A stretch of 64,000 nt of DNA from DAISIK01 sp036822055 (GCA_036822055.1 DAISIK010000002.1:69659-133658); one strand, 5' to 3'. Counted from the stretch's first letter, positions 30,983-40,881 are shown. Made by a program: numbers and translations. The notes: generated by a model not told the origin, from the letters alone.

Positions 30983-32476
30983 CTAGATGCCCTTTACCCC
31001 ATAGTAAACTTCCGCTGCCCGAAGGTCCCGCTTGAAACGCCGGAGCTCAGTCTCCTCATCAATCACCACACATTCAATACCAGCCATCTCCGCAAGGGTC
31101 TCCAGCTGCTCCGTTTTCACGTCAAAACTGAAAGCCGTGTGATGGGCTCCCCCGGCCTGGATCCACGCCTCCGCCGCCGTGGGAAGGTCTGGCTGGGCAT
31201 CCCAAAGCACCCGAGCCACCGGAAGCTTTGGCATCGCCTCAGGGATCGCCACACTTATCACCTCACTCACAATCATCCGGAACCGGTTGCCCAGATCGAC
31301 CAAACACAGGTTCACCGCCGATCCGGTCGAGGCGTTAAACACCAGCCTCACCGGATCGGCCTTCCCACCGATTCCCAAAGGATGGATCTCGCAACGAGGC
31401 CGACCTGCCGCAATTGAAGGGCAGATTTCCAACATGTGCGACCCCAGGCAACGGGCACCATCGGGGGAGAAATGGTAGGTGTAGTCCTCCATGAAAGAGG
31501 TGCCGCCACCCTTGCCACTCCCGATCACCTTCAAGACCCGCACCAAAGCAGCCTGCTTCCAGTCTCCCTCCGCCCCGAAACCATAGCCATCCGCCATCAA
31601 CCGCTGGACGGCCAGCCCCGGCAGTTGAACCAACCCGTGTAGATCCTCAAAGGTATCGGTAAAGGCACCGTACCCGTGCGCCTCGAGGAAGCGCCTCAGC
31701 CCCAGCTCAATCCGGGCTGCCTCCCGCAGCGAAGCATGAGCCTCCGCCCCCTTCCTCAAACTCGGTGCCAGCTCGTAGCTCTCTGCATACAAACCACAGA
31801 GTTCATCGATCGCGAATTCCTCCACTGCAGTCACCACCTCGACCAAATCCCCCACCCCATGGGTGTTTACCGAGAGCCCGAAAACTTCCTCGGCTGCCAC
31901 TTTGTCTCCCTCCGTGACCGCAACCTGCCGCATATTGTCGCCGAAGCGTACCACCTTCAAGGCGTTCCACTCCGCCCAGCCAGCCGCTACCCTCGCCCAA
32001 TTGGCCACCCGCGCCCGTACCTCGGGCGCCTCCCAGTGACCAACCACCACCTCCCTGCGGATTCCCATCCGGGTCAGGATGTGGCCAAACTCCCGCCCCC
32101 CGTGCGCCGACTGGTTCAAATTCATGAAGTCCATGTCGATAGCCTCCCATGGGATGTCTCGATTAAACTGGGTGTGCAAATGGCAAAGCGGTTTAGTCAA
32201 CCGGCTCAAGCCACCAATCCACATCTTGGCCGGAGAAAAGGTGTGCATCCAGGCCAACAAACCGATGCACTCCGGTGCCCGACTCGCCGCCTCGCAAAGC
32301 TCCCGAATCTCTTCCGGCCGGGTCACAATCGGCTTAAACACTACCCGTACCGGAATCGCCGGGTCCGCGTCCAGCGCAGACGCCACCGTTCTCGCATTTT
32401 CCGCAACTTTTTCAAGGGCCGCCGGACCGTAAAGGTGCTGGCTGCCGGTCATAAACCAGATTTCCTGTGTTTTCAT
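30983..32476 (-). CDS. araA: L-arabinose isomerase
   Basis: 497-residue enzyme interconverting L-arabinose and L-ribulose. Family landmarks: IWFMTGSQHLYGP at the N-terminus, LLAWMHTFSPAKMWI, HLHTQFNRDIPW, FGAEGDWKQAALVR, GGTSFMEDYTYHF with metal ligands, and HMLEICPS. The ATG at 32476 is 2 bp after the araB stop; a TTG at 32482 would overlap araB by 4 bp. Middle gene of the araBAD operon. Confidence 0.95.
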   Translation of the reverse strand: MKTQEIWFMTGSQHLYGPAALEKVAENARTVASALDADPAIPVRVVFKPIVTRPEEIRELCEAASRAPECIGLLAWMHTFSPAKMWIGGLSRLTKPLCHLHTQFNRDIPWEAIDMDFMNLNQSAHGGREFGHILTRMGIRREVVVGHWEAPEVRARVANWARVAAGWAEWNALKVVRFGDNMRQVAVTEGDKVAAEEVFGLSVNTHGVGDLVEVVTAVEEFAIDELCGLYAESYELAPSLRKGAEAHASLREAARIELGLRRFLEAHGYGAFTDTFEDLHGLVQLPGLAVQRLMADGYGFGAEGDWKQAALVRVLKVIGSGKGGGTSFMEDYTYHFSPDGARCLGSHMLEICPSIAAGRPRCEIHPLGIGGKADPVRLVFNASTGSAVNLCLVDLGNRFRMIVSEVISVAIPEAMPKLPVARVLWDAQPDLPTAAEAWIQAGGAHHTAFSFDVKTEQLETLAEMAGIECVVIDEETELRRFKRDLRAAEVYYGVKGI

Positions 32477-32478
32477 CG

Positions 32479-34092
32479 TCAAACTAAAGAATCTACAGCC
32501 GCCCGCTCGATCGTCAGGCCTGCTTTGTACCGCTCAAAGTACCGGTTAAATCCCTCCACCTCTCCAGGCTCGGGTTCAAATGTTTCCGGGGAGCTCCCAG
32601 CAAAAAACCCTTCCAAAAACCGCGTCAAAGTCCCGTTGCGATTATCGCCTGCCGCGTAGGCCGCCAGTAGGGCGATGCCCCAGGCCCCTCCTTCTCCAGC
32701 CGAATCGAGCACCCGTACCGGAGTCTGGATCGCTGCGGTCATCAACCGTCCCCCCACTCCGCCAGTCTTGAAAAATCCCCCGTGCCCACACATCGCATCG
32801 ATTTTGACCGCCTCATCCTTGGTCAGGATATCCATTCCCAACCGCAGCGCACCCAGGCTCGACATCAGAAGCGCCCGCAGAAAATTTGCCAGATCCCACC
32901 GAGCTTCCGGAAGCCGCACCACCAGCGGGCGCCCTTCCTCGAAACCCGTCAGGTGCTCCCCTGCCACATAACCGAAGCTCAAAAGCCCCCCACCGTCCGT
33001 TTCCCCCTTCAAGGCCAACGGCAGGAGCCTTTCAAAAAGCTCGGCCTGGCTCACCTCATGCCCGAGGGCCGCCGCCACCTCTCCAAAAAGTTCCATCCAG
33101 GCATTCAAATCAGCCGTGCAGTTGTTGGCATGGACCATCGCAACCAACTTTCCCTCCGGTGTCATCACCAGGTCGATCGCCTCATGCACCCGTTCCAGCG
33201 GCTGTTCCAAAACCAGCATCGCAAAAACTGAGGTACCGGCCGAGATATTGCCGCTGCGGGGCGCCACACTTTGGGTGGCCACCATCCCGGTTCCAGCATC
33301 CCCCTCGGGTGGGCAAAGCGGAACCCCTGCCTCCAGAACCCCTCGCCGATCCAGCAAACTGACGCCCGCCGCGGTCAGTGCTCCAGCCTTTTCTCCGGCC
33401 AGCGCCACCCGGGGCAGAAGATCCCTCAGCTTCCAGGAGCCTTCGAAACCTTTTTCCCCCACATACTGGTCAAACTTTTCCAGCATAGCCGGATGGTAGC
33501 CCCGCCTCTCCAAATCAATCGGAAACATCCCGGAGGCCTCGCCAATCCCGAGCACCTTCTCGCCGGAAAGTTTCCAGTGTACGTAGCCCGCCAAGGTCGT
33601 CATGTCGGCAATCCGGGCTACGTGGTCCTCTCCCCGGAGGATCGCTTCCGCTAAGTGGGCAATGCTCCAGCGCTGCGGGATCGGATAGTCGAAAAGCTCC
33701 GTCAGCGCTGCTGCAGCACGCCCCGTGATGTTGTTGCGCCAGGTCCGAAAAGGCACCAACTGCCCCCCCGATTCATCGAAGACCAAGTAGCCGTGCATCA
33801 TCGCACTGACCCCCATCCCCCGCAACTTCTGCAAAACGACCCCGTATCGCTCCTCCACCTCGGAGCACAAACTTCCAAAACATTCCCGGAGTCCTTCCCA
33901 GACCTCATCCAGAGAGTAGGTCCAGATCCCATCAACCAGGCTGCTCTCCCAGGCATAGGAGCCAGCCGCCAGTGGCCCTCCTTCACCATCGATCAAGACG
34001 GCCTTGATCCGCGTTGACCCAAACTCGATACCGAGCACTGTCTCACCGTTTTCAATGGCCGCCACTTGGCGCTCAGAAACTTTTTCTTTCAT
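32479..34092 (-). CDS. araB: Ribulokinase (FGGY family)
   Basis: 537-residue sugar kinase phosphorylating L-ribulose. The first nucleotide-binding segment is LGIEFGSTRIKAVLIDGEG; later come MSAMMHGYLVFDE, the FGGY-like segments GAGTG and GNISAGTSVFAML, and MCGHGGFFKTGGVGGRLMTAA near the C-terminus. First gene of the araBAD operon, divergent from fusA across a 295-bp region. No AraC or AraR gene is nearby. The ATG at 34092 is used; a GTG or ATG further in would shorten the polar N-terminus. Confidence 0.93.
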   Translation of the reverse strand: MKEKVSERQVAAIENGETVLGIEFGSTRIKAVLIDGEGGPLAAGSYAWESSLVDGIWTYSLDEVWEGLRECFGSLCSEVEERYGVVLQKLRGMGVSAMMHGYLVFDESGGQLVPFRTWRNNITGRAAAALTELFDYPIPQRWSIAHLAEAILRGEDHVARIADMTTLAGYVHWKLSGEKVLGIGEASGMFPIDLERRGYHPAMLEKFDQYVGEKGFEGSWKLRDLLPRVALAGEKAGALTAAGVSLLDRRGVLEAGVPLCPPEGDAGTGMVATQSVAPRSGNISAGTSVFAMLVLEQPLERVHEAIDLVMTPEGKLVAMVHANNCTADLNAWMELFGEVAAALGHEVSQAELFERLLPLALKGETDGGGLLSFGYVAGEHLTGFEEGRPLVVRLPEARWDLANFLRALLMSSLGALRLGMDILTKDEAVKIDAMCGHGGFFKTGGVGGRLMTAAIQTPVRVLDSAGEGGAWGIALLAAYAAGDNRNGTLTRFLEGFFAGSSPETFEPEPGEVEGFNRYFERYKAGLTIERAAVDSLV

Positions 34093-34387
34093 AATCTGCT
34101 CGGTGTCGAAATGGGAGTTGGAACGGGCAATACCAGGGGCAAATCACGTCCTTGGGGTCATCCGAAGATGATGCACTTGCTCGAACGTGAAAACACCGAA
34201 TCTCCATCAATCCCGAAAACCGTTGCAATCGCGAGGAACTCCCCCGCCCTTCCCCCTGGCACCAGCTTTCCGGCTTGCAGTGCTTGAGTCGGTCGCTACT
34301 GTCCAAGGTTTTTGAGCTCGGAGTCCGCAGACCAAACCAACCTCACCTCCTCGGCCCAAATAATTATCGAAGACCTTAAAAACACAG
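34093..34387. other. araB/fusA divergent intergenic region
   Basis: 295 bp expected to hold promoters for both the araBAD operon and fusA. No clear sigma-70 pair is evident. CGAAAACCGTTGCA at 34214-34227 weakly resembles a LacI-family half-palindrome when read on the minus strand (TGCAACGGTTTTCG), but it is not the same as the operator candidates near the LacI gene. Confidence 0.4.
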
Positions 34388-36478
34388 ATGAGCGATCTAT
34401 CTAAATTCAGAAACATTGGAATCTTTGCCCACGTCGATGCCGGCAAAACCACCACCACCGAGCGTATCCTTAAGCTCACCGGTAAAATTCACAAGATTGG
34501 CGAGGTCCACGACGGTGCTGCCACCACCGACTTCATGGAGCAAGAACAAGAGCGGGGCATCACCATTCAGTCTGCCGCCACCACCTGTTTCTGGAACGAC
34601 CACCGTTTCAACATTATCGATACTCCCGGTCACGTCGACTTTACCATTGAGGTTTACCGTTCTCTGAAGGTCCTCGACGGCGGCATCGGTGTTTTCTGCG
34701 GTAGCGGTGGTGTTGAACCCCAATCGGAGACCAACTGGCGCTACGCGAATAACTCCAAGGTCGCCCGAGTCATTTATGTCAACAAGCTCGACCGCATCGG
34801 CGCCAATTTCTACAAGGTCGTCGATCAGATCAAGCGTATCCTCTCCGCCGTCCCCCTTGTTATGGTCCTTCCCATCGGCGAAGAGAGCAACTTCAAGGGC
34901 GTCGTCGATCTTCTCACCCGCAAGGCTTGGATCTGGGACGAATCCGGAGATCCCATGAACTACACCATCACCGATGTCCCCGCCGACATGGTCGAAAAGG
35001 TCGAGGAATACCGGGAGAAGCTCGTCGAAACTGCCGTTGAGCAAGATGACGAGGTCATGGAAGCCTACCTCGGTGGCGACCAGCCGGACATCGATACCCT
35101 CAAACGCTGCATTCGCAAGGGGACCATCAATCTCTCCTTCTTCCCCACCTACTGCGGCTCCTCCTTTAAAAACAAGGGCGTGCAAAACGTGCTTGACGGC
35201 GTCGTCGATTACCTACCCAGCCCCACCGAGGTTAACCCTCAGCCCGAAGTTGATCTCGAGGGCAACGAAACCGGGAAATTTGCCATCGTCACCAAGGATG
35301 CCCCCCTTCGCGCCCTCGCCTTCAAGATCATGGACGACAAGTACGGTGCCCTCACCTTTACCCGAATTTATTCAGGTTCGATCGCCAAAGGACAGTCCGT
35401 CCTTAACACAGCCACTGGCAAGTCCGAGCGAATCGGCCGAATCGTGCAGATGCACGCAGATAACCGCGAGGAAATTGATCGCGCTGGCCCCGGAGAAATC
35501 ATCGCCCTCCTCGGCATGAAAAACGTTCAGACTGGCCACACCCTCTGCGACCCGGATAACCCCGCCACCCTTGAACCAATGATCTTCCCTGATCCGGTCA
35601 TCTCGATTGCCGTCAAGGTCAAGGATCAGTCCCAGAGTGAAAAACTCTCCGTCGCTCTCGGTCGCCTGGTTGCTGAGGATCCCTCCTTCCGGGTCGAAAC
35701 CGATGAGGACTCGGGCGAAACCATCCTCAAGGGCATGGGTGAGCTTCACCTCGATATTAAGGTCGATATCCTTCGCCGTACTCATGGGGTGGAGGTCGAG
35801 GTCGGCGCCCCCCAGGTCGCCTACCGCGAAACCATTACCCAACCGGTCAGCGATTCCTACACCCACAAAAAGCAAAGCGGTGGTTCCGGCCAATACGCCA
35901 AAATTGACTACTCGGTCGAGCCCCTTGAGCCCGGTACCGGTTTCCAGTTCGAGTCGAAGGTAGTCGGTGGGAACGTACCCCGCGAGTACTGGCCCGCAGT
36001 CGAAAAAGGGTTCAAAGCCTCGCTCGATCGTGGCGTCCTCGCTGGCTATCCCTGCCTCGACTTCAAGGTCACCCTCTCCGATGGCGCCTTCCACGCCGTC
36101 GACTCTTCGGCCATGGCCTTCGAGATTGCCGCTCGCGCCGCCTATCGCCAGACCGTGCCCAAGGCAGCCCCCGAAATTCTCGAGCCGATCATGAAGGTCG
36201 ATGTCTTTTGCTCAGAAGATACCATGGGCGACGTTATCGGGGACCTCAACCGCCGCCGCGGTATGATCAGCAGCCAGGAGCCGAGCGGGGCCGGAGTCCG
36301 CATCAAGGCCGAGTGCCCGCTCTCCGAGATGTTCGGCTACATCGGAACCCTTCGGACCATGACCTCCGGCCGCGGCCAGTTTTCGATGGAGTTCTCCCAC
36401 TACGCCCCCACCCCTCGCAACATCCGCGAAGACGTCATCAAAGCAGCGCAAGCTCGCGAGGCTGCCAAAAAGAAGTAG
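34388..36478 (+). CDS. fusA: Translation elongation factor G
   Basis: 696-residue GTPase catalysing ribosomal translocation. G motifs: AHVDAGKTTTTERIL (P loop), switch region RGITIQSAATT, DTPGHVDF, NKLDRIGANF. Domain IV and V carry SGGSGQYAKIDY and GDVIGDLNRRRGMI. Full length for the family. The canonical str operon neighbours (rpsL, rpsG, tuf) are absent here; fusA stands as a single gene with its own terminator, and may be one of two copies in the genome. Confidence 0.97.
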   Translation: MSDLSKFRNIGIFAHVDAGKTTTTERILKLTGKIHKIGEVHDGAATTDFMEQEQERGITIQSAATTCFWNDHRFNIIDTPGHVDFTIEVYRSLKVLDGGIGVFCGSGGVEPQSETNWRYANNSKVARVIYVNKLDRIGANFYKVVDQIKRILSAVPLVMVLPIGEESNFKGVVDLLTRKAWIWDESGDPMNYTITDVPADMVEKVEEYREKLVETAVEQDDEVMEAYLGGDQPDIDTLKRCIRKGTINLSFFPTYCGSSFKNKGVQNVLDGVVDYLPSPTEVNPQPEVDLEGNETGKFAIVTKDAPLRALAFKIMDDKYGALTFTRIYSGSIAKGQSVLNTATGKSERIGRIVQMHADNREEIDRAGPGEIIALLGMKNVQTGHTLCDPDNPATLEPMIFPDPVISIAVKVKDQSQSEKLSVALGRLVAEDPSFRVETDEDSGETILKGMGELHLDIKVDILRRTHGVEVEVGAPQVAYRETITQPVSDSYTHKKQSGGSGQYAKIDYSVEPLEPGTGFQFESKVVGGNVPREYWPAVEKGFKASLDRGVLAGYPCLDFKVTLSDGAFHAVDSSAMAFEIAARAAYRQTVPKAAPEILEPIMKVDVFCSEDTMGDVIGDLNRRRGMISSQEPSGAGVRIKAECPLSEMFGYIGTLRTMTSGRGQFSMEFSHYAPTPRNIREDVIKAAQAREAAKKK

Positions 36479-36514
36479 TTCGCCACCCCCCTCATCGGGC
36501 TAGCCAGCCTTTTC

Positions 36515-36549
36515 AAAGTCCGTCGGGTTATCCCGGCGGACTTTTTTTC
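36515..36549 (+). terminator. Rho-independent terminator of fusA
   Basis: Stem AAGTCCGTCGGG / CCCGGCGGACTT with one G-T pair and a TTAT loop, followed by a run of T (36542-36548). About 37 bp after the fusA stop. Confidence 0.9.
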
Positions 36550-36638
36550 TAACCCGGAATCCCCCCATCGGTTTCACACAGGTTGCCTTGACACCCGCCT
36601 GCGAATTTGGCAGAACTCCCTTTTCACTACCATTCTTC

Positions 36639-36692
36639 ATGCAAAGGAAGCGGTCTTCGGTCCGCTTTTTTTATTCCACCCACAACATATGA
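36639..36692 (+). other. Possible 17-codon leader ORF overlapping the nusA start
   Basis: ATG at 36639 opens a frame encoding MQRKRSSVRFFYSTHNI that spans the hairpin-plus-T-run below and stops at a TGA overlapping the nusA ATG (ATGA). The peptide is basic at its start. Too short to be proved by sequence, but the exact overlap and hairpin position fit a leader peptide with translational coupling. Confidence 0.3.
36648..36672 (+). terminator. Terminator-like hairpin in the nusA leader (possible attenuator)
   Basis: AAGCGG / CCGCTT stem of 6 bp with an 8-base loop, then seven T residues, ending 16 bp before the nusA ATG. A TTGACA hexamer at 36588-36593 could be the -35 element of a promoter upstream. 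Terminators placed here would cut transcription before nusA unless read through. Confidence 0.6.
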
Positions 36693-37939
36693 GCAGCAGC
36701 GACATTCTTTCCGTACTTGAGTACATGGAAAAGGAGAAGGGAATCTCCCGCGAAGATATGATCGCGACCATTGCCAACTCGATCAAAGGTGCAGCCCAGA
36801 AAGGTTTGCACGCCGGCCAGGAGCTGCGCGTCGAAATCGATCGGCGCACTGGTAGCCTCAAAGCTTGGTCCATCCTCGAAGTGGTCGATTCGGTGAGCGA
36901 ACCCGAACAAGAAGTCCACGTCGAGAACGCCCGCAAAACCCACCCCGATGCTCAAGTCGGCGATACCATTGAGCGTGCCCTCGACCCCTCCTACCTCGGC
37001 CGAATCGCCGCCCAAACCGCCCGCCAGGCCATCATGCAGCGGATCCGGGACTTTGAAAAAGAGCGCATTTTTGACGATTTTAAGGACCAGGTCGGCGACA
37101 TCGTCACCGGCACCGTCGTCCGCCGGGACCGGAGCGATCTGATCATTGATCTGGGCAAGACTGAAGCCTTGATGCCCCGCAAAGAGCGCATTCCCCGCGA
37201 AAACTTCAACACGGGCGACCGCATCCGCTGCCTCCTCCTCAAAATTGAATCCGGGGTTCGCGGCCCTAACCTCATCCTTTCCCGCAGCAATTTTCGCTTC
37301 GTCCAGAGGTTGATCGAACTTGAAGTTACTGAAATCGGAGATGGGACAGTGGTCATCGAACGGATGTCCCGCGAGCCCGGCTACCGCACCAAAATCTGCG
37401 TCAGCACTTCCGATCCCAAGGTTGATCCCGTCGGCGCCTGCGTCGGCGCCCGCGGCAGTCGCGTCAAAAGCATCGTTCGCGAGCTTGGAGGCGAAAAGAT
37501 TGACATCATCCGCTACTTCCCCGAGCCATCCCGGCTCCTCGAGGAAGCCCTCCGCCCGGCCGTCCCTCAAAACATCAAAATCAACGAGCGCGACCGCCGC
37601 ATCTATTTTGAAGTCGAGGACGAACTCCTCCCCGTCACCATCGGCAAGGGCGGTCTCAACGCCAAACTCACTTCCCAGCTCCTCGGCTGGAAACTCGATA
37701 TCGGCCGGATCGAACGCCGCGAGGTCACCATTGCCGAGCAAGTCCAGCAGGCAGCCAACCAATTGGCAGACTCGCTGGGTCTACCCACCGAGCTCGCCGC
37801 CCGATTGGCAGCCACCGGTATTAACGGTGCTGCCGTCCTCGCCACCGTTTCCGATGCAGACCTCGTCAGCCTCGGGTTCTCTCCCGAGGAAGTTGAGCAG
37901 ATTGGTGCCGCCCGAGAACAAACCTCCGCGGAGGCCTGA
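36689..37939 (+). CDS. nusA: Transcription termination/antitermination factor NusA
   Basis: 416-residue RNA polymerase-binding factor. Domains in order: N-terminal polymerase-binding region (1-125), S1 domain (about 130-200, VGDIVTGTVVRRDRSDLIIDLG), KH1 and KH2 (about 210-345, GACVGARGSRVKSIVRELGGEKIDI and IGKGGLNAKLTSQLLGWKLDI), then a single C-terminal helix-hairpin-like repeat (about 365-410). First gene of the nusA-infB-rbfA-nrnA-truB-ribF cluster; the usual upstream rimP is absent. Preceded by a hairpin with a T tract. Confidence 0.95.
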   Translation: MSSSDILSVLEYMEKEKGISREDMIATIANSIKGAAQKGLHAGQELRVEIDRRTGSLKAWSILEVVDSVSEPEQEVHVENARKTHPDAQVGDTIERALDPSYLGRIAAQTARQAIMQRIRDFEKERIFDDFKDQVGDIVTGTVVRRDRSDLIIDLGKTEALMPRKERIPRENFNTGDRIRCLLLKIESGVRGPNLILSRSNFRFVQRLIELEVTEIGDGTVVIERMSREPGYRTKICVSTSDPKVDPVGACVGARGSRVKSIVRELGGEKIDIIRYFPEPSRLLEEALRPAVPQNIKINERDRRIYFEVEDELLPVTIGKGGLNAKLTSQLLGWKLDIGRIERREVTIAEQVQQAANQLADSLGLPTELAARLAATGINGAAVLATVSDADLVSLGFSPEEVEQIGAAREQTSAEA

Positions 37940-37992
37940 ACCTAGAATACAAAACCGAAACGATTTCCAGAAGAAGCTTTCGACACTATTGA

Positions 37993-40503
37993 ATGAGCGT
38001 CCGTATACACCAAATCGCAAAACAAATTGGCATGGAGAACAAAGAGCTACTGGAGCTTCTCAAAGACCGGGGCTTTGATGTAAAAGCCGTCTCCAGTACG
38101 ATTGACAACATCAGTGCCGAGTCGATTATCGAGGAGTATACCAACCAAAATCCCAGCCAGCCTGAATCCAGCGCTCCGCCACCCGCAGCTCCTTCCAGCG
38201 AGAAAGCTCCCTCCACCCCCGTTGCCAAAGTCGAGGCACCCACACCTCCGCCCGAGGCACCGAGGGCTCCAAAAACCGAGCCCAAGCCAGCACCCGTGAG
38301 CAAGACACCCCCGCCTCCTCCAGCTGCCCTGCCACCGAGACGCGGAGCTCCCCCACCGCCTCCCCCTGCTGCAGCTCGCCCTCCCGCGCCTCCACCCACC
38401 GCTGCAGCTCCCTCCCAGGCTCCCAAAGGGCCATCGCCCGTCGGCGCGCCCCCTCCTCCGGCCGCTAAAACCAGTCAAAACCCTGGCATCAAGGCTCCAG
38501 CGGCATCCGTCGCCCCTGCTCCGGCTACTGCAGCCAGTGCCCCCGTCCCAGCGTCCCAACCAACTTCCTCTTCCCCGAAGCCTCCTCCCCCCCTTGGTCG
38601 TCCGGGCGGGCCCAAGGCCCCGCCCGCTGTCACCATCCCTCCCCGCCATCCGGCTCCCGCTGCCACCCCGGCTCCCCCGGCCCCGATTCGGGCAGCCCGT
38701 CCCAGCCTCCCCACCGTCGAGGTGGCCCCCGAAGATCGGAAGAAGATTCAGGCCAAGCCACCGATTGTGGTAAAAGACTTTGCCACCGCCCTCGGTCTTA
38801 AACCCTTCCAACTCATCTCTGAATTGATGGAGATGGGCATCTTCGCTGCCCTCAATCAGACCATCGAAGAAGAAGTTGCCCGTCGCATTGCCAACCGGCG
38901 CGGATTCGAACTCGAGATAAAGCATCGTGGGGCCTCCGAGAACCTCGGGAACAAGGTCAAGGTCGAAAAACCCAAGGAAAAGCTCGAACCGAGGCCACCC
39001 GTCGTCTGCATCCTCGGTCACGTTGATCACGGCAAAACCACCCTCCTCGATACCATTCGCAAGGCTAACGTCACAGCCGGAGAAGCTGGCGGAATCACCC
39101 AGCACATCGGCGCCTATCAAGTCCAACACGAGGGCAAGCTCCTCTCCTTTCTCGATACTCCCGGTCACGCTGCCTTCTCCGCCATGCGCGAGCGCGGTAC
39201 GGCCGTCACCGATATTGCGGTCCTCGTCATCGCTGCCGACGATGGCTTCAAACCACAAACGGAAGAAGCCCTCAAATTCGCCAAACGTTCCCAGTCCGGT
39301 CTGATCGTCGCGATCAACAAAATTGACGCCAAAGGCGCCAACATTGATCGGATCAAACAACAGATGCAGGAGCGCGGCATTCCCCCGGAAGATTGGGGCG
39401 GGGAGGTCATCACCGTGCCCGTCTCAGCTCTCAAAGGTGAAAACCTCGACCAGCTCCTCGAAATGATCCTCCTCCAGGCCGAGATCATGGAGCTCCAAGC
39501 CGTTAATAAGGGTCCGGCTGACGGTGTCGTGATCGAGTCCCTCCTCGAGCAGGGGCGTGGCCCCGTCGCCTCCGTCATTGTCCAAAACGGTTGCCTCAAG
39601 GTCGGCGATGCCCTCGTCTGTGGCACCGCTTCCTGCAAGGTTAAAGCCCTTCTCGACGACAGCGGCAACCGCCTCCCCATGGCCCTCCCATCAACCCCGG
39701 CTAAAGTCATCGGGTGGTCCGAACCACCGGAAACCGGAGGACGCTTCAGGGTCGTCAAAAACGAACGGGAAGCCAAGTCGCTCGCCGAGGAAGAACTCGA
39801 GCGCCTGCGCTCCGAGGAGGATGCCCTCCAGCGGGAGGCCAAGGCCCAGGGCGGCATCGAGGCCCTCTTCAGTGCCATCGCCAGCTCGAAGAAAAACTGC
39901 CTCGACATCATTCTTAAAACCGATGTCCGCGGCTCCCTCGAAGCCATTCGTTCCGAACTCTCGTCCATCCAGAGCGATAAAGTGGATCTCCGCATCATTG
40001 CCTCCAACATCGGACCCATCACCAAAAAAGATGTGGAAATCGCCTCCACCTCCGGTGCCACCATCGTCGGTTTCAACGTCCGCCCGGAACAAGGCGTCCA
40101 GGGCCTCGCCAAGCACCATGAGGTAAAAATCTACTCGGACACCATCATCTACGAACTCTTTGAAACCGTTCGCGACGCCATGGCCGAGCTTCTCGACCCG
40201 GAAATCCGCGAACAAAAACTCGGTGGAGCAGAGGTCCGCGCCGTCTTCCCCCTCGGCAAGCGCAAAGTCGCTGGCTGCATGGTCACCGAAGGCAAGCTCA
40301 AACGCGACACCCTCGCCAGACTCTTCCGCAAAGGCGAAGTCATTCACGAGAGTCGCATTGCCACCCTTAAACGCTTTAAAGACGACGCTACAGAAGTTCG
40401 CGCTGGCTACGAGTGCGGCTGCTCCCTCGATGGCTTCCACGCCTACGAAGAGGGCGATACCATCGAATGCTACGAAATCACTAAGGTCAGGCCCACACTT
40501 TGA
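37993..40503 (+). CDS. infB: Translation initiation factor IF-2
   Basis: 836-residue GTPase that positions initiator tRNA. An N-terminal IF2_N helix (IHQIAKQIGMENKELLELLKDRG) is followed by a long Pro/Ala-rich linker (about residues 50-235), a second N-terminal domain (about 250-310), and the G domain with GHVDHGKTTLLD, DTPGHAAF and NKID. C-terminal domains end with GYECGCSLDGFHAYEEGDTIECYE. 53 bp after nusA. The proline-rich linker explains several long spurious frames in other phases across 38100-38700. Confidence 0.97.
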   Translation: MSVRIHQIAKQIGMENKELLELLKDRGFDVKAVSSTIDNISAESIIEEYTNQNPSQPESSAPPPAAPSSEKAPSTPVAKVEAPTPPPEAPRAPKTEPKPAPVSKTPPPPPAALPPRRGAPPPPPPAAARPPAPPPTAAAPSQAPKGPSPVGAPPPPAAKTSQNPGIKAPAASVAPAPATAASAPVPASQPTSSSPKPPPPLGRPGGPKAPPAVTIPPRHPAPAATPAPPAPIRAARPSLPTVEVAPEDRKKIQAKPPIVVKDFATALGLKPFQLISELMEMGIFAALNQTIEEEVARRIANRRGFELEIKHRGASENLGNKVKVEKPKEKLEPRPPVVCILGHVDHGKTTLLDTIRKANVTAGEAGGITQHIGAYQVQHEGKLLSFLDTPGHAAFSAMRERGTAVTDIAVLVIAADDGFKPQTEEALKFAKRSQSGLIVAINKIDAKGANIDRIKQQMQERGIPPEDWGGEVITVPVSALKGENLDQLLEMILLQAEIMELQAVNKGPADGVVIESLLEQGRGPVASVIVQNGCLKVGDALVCGTASCKVKALLDDSGNRLPMALPSTPAKVIGWSEPPETGGRFRVVKNEREAKSLAEEELERLRSEEDALQREAKAQGGIEALFSAIASSKKNCLDIILKTDVRGSLEAIRSELSSIQSDKVDLRIIASNIGPITKKDVEIASTSGATIVGFNVRPEQGVQGLAKHHEVKIYSDTIIYELFETVRDAMAELLDPEIREQKLGGAEVRAVFPLGKRKVAGCMVTEGKLKRDTLARLFRKGEVIHESRIATLKRFKDDATEVRAGYECGCSLDGFHAYEEGDTIECYEITKVRPTL

Positions 40504-40524
40504 TGCTCGACGGCTACCCCTCCT

Positions 40525-40881
40525 ATGCCAAAACGCGTCACCAGAGTGAATGAGCTGATCAAACGCGAGATCAGCACCATTCTCCACACCGACTACCGGG
40601 CCGAAACCGTCGCCATCACCATCATCGATGTCGATGTCAGCCCCGACCTTCGCAACGGCAATGTCTACTATTCCGTGATCGGAGACCAAACGGCCCGAAA
40701 CAACGCCGCCTCCTTCTTCCGGCGCCACCGGGGTGAAATTCGTCGCAAAGTCGGCAATCAGGTCATTCTCAAATACCTCCCCGAGTTTCGGTTTATTTAC
40801 GATGAAGCCATTGCCCGAGGGGCCAATGTCCTCGATATTCTCGATGCTCTTGAAGATGCTGAAAATGAACCAACTAGCTGA
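40525..40881 (+). CDS. rbfA: Ribosome-binding factor A
   Basis: 118-residue 30S maturation factor with the type II KH fold. Begins RVNELIKREISTIL and contains the YYSVIGDQ strand and VILKYLPEFRFIYDEAIARG, which matches the conserved RbfA C-terminal pattern LPxLxFxxDxxxxxG. It lies 21 bp after infB and overlaps the next gene start by 17 bp. Confidence 0.94.
   Translation: MPKRVTRVNELIKREISTILHTDYRAETVAITIIDVDVSPDLRNGNVYYSVIGDQTARNNAASFFRRHRGEIRRKVGNQVILKYLPEFRFIYDEAIARGANVLDILDALEDAENEPTS

Noticed and set aside
38047..39360. 437-residue minus-strand frame opposite infB
   Set aside because: Shadow of the Pro/Ala-rich linker (Gly/Arg-rich on the other strand); infB is certain.
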